Program-made: the position numbers and the translations under genes
The notes under the pieces: generated by a model
Told to the model about the DNA's origin: nothing
The model's input: the letters and a program-made list of their open reading frames with translations, nothing else
The model's database searches: none
Shown: positions 16,701 through 22,313 of the stretch, piece after piece
How positions within the stretch are numbered: the first letter of the stretch is position 1
Layout of the letters: the number at the start of each line of letters is the position of its first letter
Origin: Tannerella sp.
Lineage (GTDB): Bacteria; Bacteroidota; Bacteroidia; Bacteroidales; Tannerellaceae
DNA: 26,713 nt
Reading direction: 5' to 3'
NCBI GenBank assembly: GCA_031259505.1
Contig: JAIRLL010000268.1
Span: 1-26,713, forward strand

Positions 16701-17331
16701 GTTTGCAGGCAATTACGAACAGCAGCAACGTGCCGCGAAACGTCTGCTCATCGTCATTCCGCTTTGCCTGCTGGCTATCCTGCTGGTGCTCTACTTCCGG
16801 TTTAAGACCGTAACCGCTTCGCTGATACATTTCTCAGGTGTGTTTGTAGCCTTTTCAGGCGGCTTTATCCTGCTGTGGCTTTACGGGCAGCCGTGGTTTA
16901 TGAACTTCTCTGTCGGCGGAGAAAGCGTGCGCGATTTGTTTCAGATGCACCCCGTGAACCTTAGCATTGCCGTTTGGGTAGGCTTTATCGCGCTGTTCGG
17001 CATTGCCACCGACGACGGCGTACTGATGGGCACGTACATCCACGATATGTTTGCGGAGCGCAATCCGCAGACGAAGGATGCCATCCGCGAAACCGTCGTA
17101 CACGCCGGTCTGAAGCGGGTTCGTCCGGCCGCAATGACTACTGCCACTACGCTCATTGCACTTCTGCCCGTGTTGACTTCGACGGGTAAAGGCGCCGATA
17201 TTATGGTTCCGATGGCAATCCCGACTTTCGGCGGTATGCTGATTCAGTGCATGACGATGTTTGTCGTGCCGGTATTGCAGTGCTGGTGGAGAGAAAGCCT
17301 GATTAAAAAGAATAAAACGAATCGACAGTAA
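13723..17331 (+). CDS. cusA: CusA/CzcA-family heavy-metal RND efflux pump, Cu(I)/Ag(I) type
   Basis: This is the inner-membrane proton-driven pump of a CusCBA-like tripartite exporter. It starts at GTG 13723 (MLNKFVKYLLYNRLVSVLL) and has 1202 residues, longer than E. coli CusA. All three periplasmic methionines that bind Cu(I)/Ag(I) in CusA appear conserved: M648 in LLMPTS, M698 in APVQM, M800 in VMLSTG. The M648-M698 spacing of 50 equals that of E. coli, while about 53 extra residues lie between M698 and M800. The fourth transmembrane segment has GIAIAIGVMVDVGIVIVE with D431. The later relay positions differ: D1097 in ATDDG replaces the glutamate, and RPAAM (A1136) replaces the lysine of E. 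coli. The TolC-like gene follows after 11 bases. Confidence 0.93.
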   Translation: MLNKFVKYLLYNRLVSVLLFAVILLWGISVAPFDWHGGLLPGDPVPVDAIPDIGENQQIVATEWMGRSPKDIQEQVTYPLTTSLLGIAGVKTIRSSSMFGMSFIYVIFDDDVEFYWSRSRILEKLNSLPSGLLPDGVRPALGPDATARGQVFCYTLEGRNPETGRPSGGWSPDELRTVQDFYVKYALSTAAGVSEVASVGGFVREYQVEINPDAMRAYGVSVMEVMNAVQKSNLDIGAETVELNRAEYLVRGLGYIKSLSDLEEAVVTVREDIPVRIKDVAAVHFGPATRRGGLDREGVEAVGGVVVARYGSNPMEVINNVKDRIGEMSAGLPQKTLADGTTSKVTVIPFYDRSGLIRETVGTLETALTHEILICIIVVIVLIFNLRASAVISCLLPIAVLCAFIVMRCTNVDANIVALSGIAIAIGVMVDVGIVIVESIIRQMSAASASLKGKALAGLIYTGIREVSGALLTGMLTTVISFLPVFAMQAQEGKLFKPLAYTKTFALISAFLIGVALLPTIAYYVFSIRLPKLPRALNTLRLSKNGRTLVTLTVLITAVLYLASEWLPVGTGAGFALNLVFVVLSVGAILAVLWALVVFYEHILRWCLANRWKFMSIPVLTLASGIWIWQGMGEEFMPALDEGSFLLMPTSMPHTGIEQNLQLIEAVDRRISAIPEVEVTVGKWGRVNSALDPAPVQMFENTVNYRPEYILDKNGHRMRFKTSSKGEFILKNGTVYNPAGRFRPIPADSLIPDRRGDYFRQWRPHIRRTDDIWQEIVNVSHLPGLTSSPKLQPIEARLVMLSTGMRAPMGLKISGPDLESIEQAGKAMEAALKEAPSILPSTVFYDRAVGAPYIEIKLNRRNMARYGITVADLQEVIGAAVGGMTLTSTVEGRERFPVRLRYPRELRDSPDALSHILIPAATGIQIPLGEVADIEYTRGAQMIQSENTFLTGYVIFDRQSGKAEVDVVQEAEQLLKEKIRSGELQLPAGVSYKFAGNYEQQQRAAKRLLIVIPLCLLAILLVLYFRFKTVTASLIHFSGVFVAFSGGFILLWLYGQPWFMNFSVGGESVRDLFQMHPVNLSIAVWVGFIALFGIATDDGVLMGTYIHDMFAERNPQTKDAIRETVVHAGLKRVRPAAMTTATTLIALLPVLTSTGKGADIMVPMAIPTFGGMLIQCMTMFVVPVLQCWWRESLIKKNKTNRQ

Positions 17332-17342
17332 AAAAAACGGAT

Positions 17343-18818
17343 ATGAAACGATATAAGATAATTGTCATGTGTTTCGCGGTTCAGTGTCTGCCGTTTGCAG
17401 CCGCTGCTCAAACCGATTCCCTGAATCGCTATCTGCAGATGGCGGCGCAGAACAATCCGGGCGTCAAGGCCGACTTTCTGACCTGGCAGGCGGCGTTGCA
17501 GAAACTGCCGCAGGCGGGAGCTTACCAGGACCCGCAACTGGAACTGGGATTCTTTCTTCAGCCAATGGAAATTATTGACGGAAGGCAGGTTGCCGACATC
17601 AAGCTGATGCAGATGTTTCCGTGGTTCGGCACAAAAAAAGCCGCCCGCACAGAAGCGCAGCACATGGCAAAAATGGCGTTCGAGCAGTTTCGCGAGACGC
17701 GGGACAGACTCTTTCTGGACGTGACCACGCAATGGTTTACGCTTTGCCGCCTTCAACAGCAACTGAGAAATAATCAAAACAATAAAAGCCTGCTGACGCA
17801 ACTGGAGGAATTAGCCCTGCAGCGGTTCGCCTCTCCTACCGCTTCCAAAGGCGGGGAAACGTCCGGCCGACAGGCCGAAACGGGCGGCGCTCCGTCCCGG
17901 CAAACGAATACGGGAAGCATGGGGGATATGAGCATGGGTAATTCTGCGGTTTCGGCAGGCAACAGCCAGCCGGCGACGATGAACGGCATGAACGGCATGG
18001 CGGGCGGCAGCAGTATGGGCAACTCTTCTCCGGGCATGGCGGACGTTTTGCGTATCCGTCTCGAAATAACCGAAACGGACAACAGTATAGAAAGTCTGCT
18101 GTCGGAGATACATGCTGAAAAAGCAAGATTCAACGCTTTGCTGAACCGTCCGGCCGACAGCGGAATCCGGCTTCCCGATTCGCTGGCGCAGATTCCTTTT
18201 CTGTTCGACATCTCGTCGGTCAGGACGCTGATAGCCGCTCAAAATCCGATGCTGGGCATGATCTCGGAAGAAGAACTTGCCTATCGGGCAAAAGCCGGAA
18301 TGGACAGGAAGATGAGCTACCCGATGTTCGGCATCGGTCTGCAATACATGCTGATCAGTAAAAAGACGGCGGGCGCTGCGACGGGAATGGACACGGACAT
18401 GGGCAGCATGAACAGCATGAACGGCAGAGACATGATTATGCCGATGCTGTCGGTCAGCATTCCCGTTTACAGAAACAGGTACAGGGCGCAGCAGCGTGAA
18501 AACACGTTCCTGCAGCAGGCCAGCAGAGAGAAATATCTTAACGCCCAAAACATGCTCGAAGCCGAACTCTACCGTGTCGCCCATCTGCTGGACGACGCCT
18601 CGCGAAGGATCTCGCTCTACCGCAAACAGACGGAACTGGCGCAGGCGACCTGCAATCTGACTGTCCGCGAATTTGCGTCGGGCAGGGGCGATTTGTCCGC
18701 TGTGATTCAGGTGCAGCGCCAGCTCCTCGACTATGAACTGAAAACGTCGGAAGCGGTTGCGGATTACAATATCACTGTGGCCAATATCCGGAAATTAATA
18801 TCGTCGAACGAAGAATAA
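17343..18818 (+). CDS. TolC-family outer-membrane efflux channel with Met-rich inserts
   Basis: This 491-residue protein begins with a signal peptide (to about residue 22, AAAAQ) and has the two-repeat helical layout of outer-membrane efflux proteins. The first coiled region contains DPQLELGFFLQPMEI and MQMFPWFGTKKAAR. The second ends YNITVANIRKL. Two inserts are unusual. Residues about 190-230 are rich in Met, Gly, Asn and Ser with eight methionines (GSMGDMSMGN, MNGMNGMAGG), and residues 349-369 hold seven more (GMDTDMGSMNSMNGRDMIM). Both interrupt the helical repeats and could bind Cu(I) in the periplasm. It forms the outer-membrane exit for CusA. It lies 11 bases after cusA and 14 before the adaptor gene. 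Confidence 0.9.
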   Translation: MKRYKIIVMCFAVQCLPFAAAAQTDSLNRYLQMAAQNNPGVKADFLTWQAALQKLPQAGAYQDPQLELGFFLQPMEIIDGRQVADIKLMQMFPWFGTKKAARTEAQHMAKMAFEQFRETRDRLFLDVTTQWFTLCRLQQQLRNNQNNKSLLTQLEELALQRFASPTASKGGETSGRQAETGGAPSRQTNTGSMGDMSMGNSAVSAGNSQPATMNGMNGMAGGSSMGNSSPGMADVLRIRLEITETDNSIESLLSEIHAEKARFNALLNRPADSGIRLPDSLAQIPFLFDISSVRTLIAAQNPMLGMISEEELAYRAKAGMDRKMSYPMFGIGLQYMLISKKTAGAATGMDTDMGSMNSMNGRDMIMPMLSVSIPVYRNRYRAQQRENTFLQQASREKYLNAQNMLEAELYRVAHLLDDASRRISLYRKQTELAQATCNLTVREFASGRGDLSAVIQVQRQLLDYELKTSEAVADYNITVANIRKLISSNEE

Positions 18819-18832
18819 TATTTTTAATCAAT

Positions 18833-20359
18833 ATGAAAACGAACAAAACACTCGCACACGTCTTCTACGTACTGATTTTCGCCGCAGGAATCCTGCTGGG
18901 CAAGTGGCTATTCGGCGGAGCAGACCGTGACGGGACAGCGACGGAACATATCCGTTCCGAAAATGAAGCGCAGGTATGGACATGCTCCATGCATCCGCAA
19001 ATCCGTCAGGATAAACAGGGTAAATGTCCACTCTGCGCGATGGATTTGATACCCCTCAAGCCTTCGGGCGCGCCGGACGCACCGCTCGACCCCGACGCCA
19101 TCCAACTGTCGGACGAAGCGGCCGCGCTCGCCAGCGTCCGGACGATGGTCGTCGGACGCAGTAATCCGGTGAAAGAAATGCGTCTGTATGGCACGATAAA
19201 GCCGGACGAGCGGTTGCGGCGTTCGCTGGTGTCGCACGTGAGCGGCCGTATCGAAACGCTTTCGATTAATTTTGCAGGCGAAACCGTTCAGGAAGGGCAG
19301 GTCATCGCCACGATCTATTCGCCCGACCTGCTCAATGCGCAGCAGGAATTGCTGGAAGCAAAAAAAATAGAGACCTCGCAGCCCGCACTGCTGCACGCAG
19401 CCCGCGAAAAACTCCGCTTCTGGAAACTCACCGACAGCCAGATTGACGAAATCGAGCAGACGGGCAGGGCGCTGCCTGTCGTCAAAATCCTGGCAAACGC
19501 AGGCGGCACCGTGATTGCCAGACGCGTGCAACAGGGCGATTACGTCAGTCAGGGCGAAACGCTCTTCGACCTGGCGGATCTGTCGTCCGTATGGGCGGTG
19601 TTCGACGCCTACGAACAGGATTTGCCCTACCTTAAAACAGGCGACCACGTGGATTATACGCTGCACACCCTGCCGGGCAAAACCTTCACCGGACGGATTT
19701 CCTTCATCGATCCGATACTCGACAAAACCACGCGAACAGCCAAAATACGGGTGGAAACGGCCAATCCGAAACTGGAACTGAAGCCGGAAATGTATGCCGG
19801 CGCCATCGTCAAAACGTCGCTGAAGCAGCAGGGAAATGAAACTGTCGTCCCGAAAACGGCCGTTTTATGGACAGGCCGACGTTCCGTGGTCTACGTAAAA
19901 CAGCCGGACACGGACGCCCCCGTCTTCAAAATGCGGGAAGTCGAACTGGGCGCTTCGCTGGACGGAGAATATGTGATCCTGTCAGGACTCGACGAGGGCG
20001 AGGAAGTTGTCGTCCGCGGCACATTCGTCGTCGACGCCAGCGCACAGTTGGAAGGCAAACCGAGCATGATGAGCCTGGAAAACACGTCGGGCAGCGAAAC
20101 CGCCATCTCATTCACCGTATGCGGCCTTTGCGAAATGTGCAAAGACAGGATTGAAAAAGCGGCCAGATCGGTAGCCGGCGTCAGCTTCGCATCGTGGAAC
20201 CGGGAAACGACGGTTTTAGACCTCGCATACAATCCCGAAAAGACCTCGCCCGACGCCATTGGCCGCGCCATTGCCAAAGCGGGACACGACAACGCGACAT
20301 TCAAAGCGACAGACAGCGTGTATGAAACTTTGCCCGCATGTTGCAAATACAGAAACTGA
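18833..20359 (+). CDS. cusB: CusB-type RND periplasmic adaptor with N-terminal heavy-metal-binding domain and C-terminal HMA domain
   Basis: This 508-residue membrane-fusion protein links CusA to the outer-membrane channel. A single N-terminal hydrophobic segment (residues 8-27) anchors it. It is followed by a heavy-metal-binding domain with C51 and H54 in TCSMHP and C65/C68 in CPLCAMDL. The adaptor body shows barrel-sandwich and hairpin parts (GRIETLSINFAGETVQEGQ, IYSPDLLNAQQELLEA, GTVIARRVQQGDYVSQGE) and the beta-barrel with FIDPILDKTTRTAKIR. The last ~85 residues form an HMA-like domain with C430, C433 and C436 (CGLCEMCKDRIEK) and a terminal CCKYRN. The next gene encodes a paralogue of this tail. 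Metal sites at both ends suggest it takes copper and hands it to CusA. The C-terminal HMA fusion is not in E. coli CusB. Confidence 0.92.
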   Translation: MKTNKTLAHVFYVLIFAAGILLGKWLFGGADRDGTATEHIRSENEAQVWTCSMHPQIRQDKQGKCPLCAMDLIPLKPSGAPDAPLDPDAIQLSDEAAALASVRTMVVGRSNPVKEMRLYGTIKPDERLRRSLVSHVSGRIETLSINFAGETVQEGQVIATIYSPDLLNAQQELLEAKKIETSQPALLHAAREKLRFWKLTDSQIDEIEQTGRALPVVKILANAGGTVIARRVQQGDYVSQGETLFDLADLSSVWAVFDAYEQDLPYLKTGDHVDYTLHTLPGKTFTGRISFIDPILDKTTRTAKIRVETANPKLELKPEMYAGAIVKTSLKQQGNETVVPKTAVLWTGRRSVVYVKQPDTDAPVFKMREVELGASLDGEYVILSGLDEGEEVVVRGTFVVDASAQLEGKPSMMSLENTSGSETAISFTVCGLCEMCKDRIEKAARSVAGVSFASWNRETTVLDLAYNPEKTSPDAIGRAIAKAGHDNATFKATDSVYETLPACCKYRN

Positions 20360-20374
20360 GTTGTATAACATAGT

Positions 20375-20404
20375 CTGAAAATTCGAAAAAAATAATTATC
20401 TTTG
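20375..20404 (+). promoter_or_regulatory. Internal promoter before the HMA lipoprotein gene
   Basis: TATCTTTG at 20397-20404 matches TAnnTTTG. TCTG at 20374-20377 (consensus TTTG) lies 19 bases upstream. The small chaperone could thus be expressed apart from the rest of the copper locus, with a leader of roughly 22-25 bases. Confidence 0.5.
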
Positions 20405-20432
20405 ACGCATCAATTTTAAAACCATTTTAAGT

Positions 20433-20813
20433 ATGAAACGAATAATCTATTTATTTACAGCGGCTGCCATGCTGGTTGCCGCAGGCGCATGTTCAGGATC
20501 CGCATCGAAAAAGACGGAGGAAAGCGCCATGTCCGTGAAAGAAAGCAGCGCTTCGCACGCCATGCTGGCCGTAGGCGGCAGTTGCGGAATGTGCAAGACA
20601 CGAATCGAAAAGACGGCAAAAGACATCGACGGCGTATCCGTTGCCGAATGGAATCAGGAAAAACAGGAACTGCATCTGCACTTCGACGCCGGCAAAACCT
20701 CGCTGAAAGCCATCAGCGCAGCAATTGCCAAGGCCGGTCACGACACGGAACTGGACACCGCGCCAGACGACGTCTACGACGCCCTGCCGGGATGCTGCAA
20801 GTACAGGAACTGA
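20433..20813 (+). CDS. Lipoprotein heavy-metal-associated (HMA) domain metallochaperone
   Basis: A 126-residue protein with a signal peptide and a lipobox-like site ending at C20 (LVAAGAC), so probably a periplasmic lipoprotein. After a short Ser/Lys-rich linker comes one HMA-type domain with C51 and C54 in SCGMCKTRIEK, ending CCKYRN (C121-C122). By hand alignment the domain matches the C-terminus of the neighbouring adaptor at about 45 of 84 positions, including AIAKAGHD and the CCKYRN tail. The adaptor tail has an extra cysteine (CxxCxxC) where this protein has GGSC. It most likely shuttles Cu(I) in the periplasm to the CusCBA pump. It begins 73 bases after the adaptor and has its own promoter. 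Confidence 0.87.
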   Translation: MKRIIYLFTAAAMLVAAGACSGSASKKTEESAMSVKESSASHAMLAVGGSCGMCKTRIEKTAKDIDGVSVAEWNQEKQELHLHFDAGKTSLKAISAAIAKAGHDTELDTAPDDVYDALPGCCKYRN

Positions 20814-20823
20814 TTGTTAAACA

Positions 20824-20887
20824 GCGGAGACACGAAGAACACAAGGCTTCAGGATTCTCTAATTGCGTTCTCCGTGCCTCCGTGCTC
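20824..20887. repeat. Imperfect inverted repeat of CTCCGTG/GGAGACACG type
   Basis: Bases 20825-20842 pair with 20867-20885 at about 15 of 18 positions. All three mismatches are A opposite C on the plus strand, which become G-U wobbles in a minus-strand RNA. The right arm repeats CTCCGTGC with eight-base spacing. It fills most of the 99-base gap between the HMA lipoprotein gene and the first BFN gene. The open frame of that BFN gene passes through it, which is chance. Confidence 0.55.
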
Positions 20888-20912
20888 AAATAAACCCGTA
20901 AAAACAGGACAT

Positions 20913-21689
20913 ATGGATAGGGAAATAAAAATATACAGGACTGACTTTGAGATAAACAGGACAACCGACAGCCGGCTTGTCAAACTGCTCGACCGCGATG
21001 ACAGACTGCTCATGATTGTGCCGATAGACATGATAGCCGTAAACACGTTTTTCTGGAACTTTGCCGAACACAGCGACACATCGTATGACCGGTATACCGA
21101 AGCGGAAAAAGAAAGAATACAAATGTCGTCTCTGCACAGCAGGCTTCTGGACGTAATGAAAATGCTGGACGGTGAAATGTGGAAGACAGTGATAGACGAC
21201 CTGCAGGACGGGCAGGTGTTCGCCACCGTGTATTTCACCGACTGCAATGACGAGCCGTACAGCGTGCCGGCGGAAGCCAGCGATGCGCTGGCGCTGGCGA
21301 TTCTTTCTTCGTGCGATATTTACATTAAGGAATCGATGACCGCCATCTCGAAAAATGCACGGCTACATCGTGTTTACTGGTACGACCACGATGAGGAACT
21401 GATGGCAGAGGCGCGTAACGCTTCGCTCGACGAACTCGTCAGCCTTCCTCCTCAGGACATAAAACAGCTGCTCGAAACAGCAGCCCGAAACGAAGACTTC
21501 AAATTCGCCGCACGCCTTAAAAAAGCCGACGAAGCGCAAAAGCAAAACATTGAAGCCCTTACCGGAATGATTAATCAGTACCTGCTCGAAAACCCCATGA
21601 AATTCATAGAAGACATGAAAAAAGAACTGGGCGAGCAGAATTTAATTATAAGATATCTGGATGACGAATCGGAAACCGAAGAAAACTGA
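20913..21689 (+). CDS. Bifunctional nuclease (BFN, DUF151) domain protein with UVR motif, copy 1
   Basis: This 258-residue protein begins at ATG 20913 (MDREIKIYRTDFEINR). The frame is open further upstream, but that part crosses a palindromic repeat and looks non-coding. The BFN core shows a hydrophobic strand LLMIVPIDMIAVN, then LHSRLLDVMKML, VIDDLQDGQVFATVYF and the signature EASDALALAILSSCDIYIKES. A UVR-like helix pair (NEDFKFAARLKKA) lies near residue 195. A further ~50 residues, mostly helical and acidic at the end, are absent from copy 2. BFN proteins have been linked to nuclease activity in plants; in Bacteroidota the role is untested. The second copy begins 6 bases downstream. Confidence 0.72.
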   Translation: MDREIKIYRTDFEINRTTDSRLVKLLDRDDRLLMIVPIDMIAVNTFFWNFAEHSDTSYDRYTEAEKERIQMSSLHSRLLDVMKMLDGEMWKTVIDDLQDGQVFATVYFTDCNDEPYSVPAEASDALALAILSSCDIYIKESMTAISKNARLHRVYWYDHDEELMAEARNASLDELVSLPPQDIKQLLETAARNEDFKFAARLKKADEAQKQNIEALTGMINQYLLENPMKFIEDMKKELGEQNLIIRYLDDESETEEN

Positions 21690-21695
21690 ACAGCT

Positions 21696-22283
21696 ATGGA
21701 CGGAGAAATAAGATTGACAACCTACGAAGTAAGCCTTCACGAAACAACGAATATGCGCTGTGTGAGTTTCTACGACGACGACCGGAAAACAATACTGACC
21801 GTACCTGTCGGCATGTATGCGGCGTCTACCTTTTTCAAGTGTCACTTCAAACAGTCCGGACGGACGGAACCGGTGCACAGAATGTTCGCCAGAATGACTG
21901 AATCCCTGGGCGGCACGTTGCGCGCGCTGGTGATCGACGGTTTGCGGAAAGGCACGTTTTATGCAACCATTTATTTCACAGACCACGAAGACAGCGAGTG
22001 TTCGATAAGGCTTTTTGCCGGCGACGCGCTTGCAATAGCGTTCAACGCACCGTGTGAGGTATATGTCAGAGAATCGGTACTCGATGCCGCCCAAAACGAT
22101 CGCGAAAACCGCGTACAGTGGTATTCGTCCGACAATGAAGACGCCATGAAAACCGTGCGGGCATATTCGGCCGGAAAACTTGGCGCGTTACCCGGTAACG
22201 AACTCGAACAGTTGCTCGAAATTGCCACCGAAACCGAAGACTTTGAATTTGCCGCACGTATTAAAAAAGCCATGACCGTATGA
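21696..22283 (+). CDS. Bifunctional nuclease (BFN, DUF151) domain protein with UVR motif, copy 2
   Basis: This 195-residue protein is a shorter, diverged paralogue of the preceding gene and starts 6 bases after its stop, so the two are surely co-transcribed. The BFN core includes ILTVPVGMYAAST, VHRMFARMTESLGGTL, LVIDGLRKGTFYATIYF and FAGDALAIAFNAPCEVYVRES. The C-terminal helices end with the UVR-like ETEDFEFAARIKKA. The length is close to ordinary Bacteroidota BFN-UVR proteins. The GH95 gene starts 30 bases later. The catalytic details of the family are not clear enough to say from sequence whether either copy is active. Confidence 0.72.
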   Translation: MDGEIRLTTYEVSLHETTNMRCVSFYDDDRKTILTVPVGMYAASTFFKCHFKQSGRTEPVHRMFARMTESLGGTLRALVIDGLRKGTFYATIYFTDHEDSECSIRLFAGDALAIAFNAPCEVYVRESVLDAAQNDRENRVQWYSSDNEDAMKTVRAYSAGKLGALPGNELEQLLEIATETEDFEFAARIKKAMTV

Positions 22284-22313
22284 TTATTTACTATATATAA
22301 TATGTATGCAACT

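Noticed and set aside
20814..20912. N-terminal extension of the first BFN protein
   Set aside because: The extension is translated from the palindromic repeat and has no resemblance to the family; the ATG at 20913 gives an N-terminus like that of copy 2.
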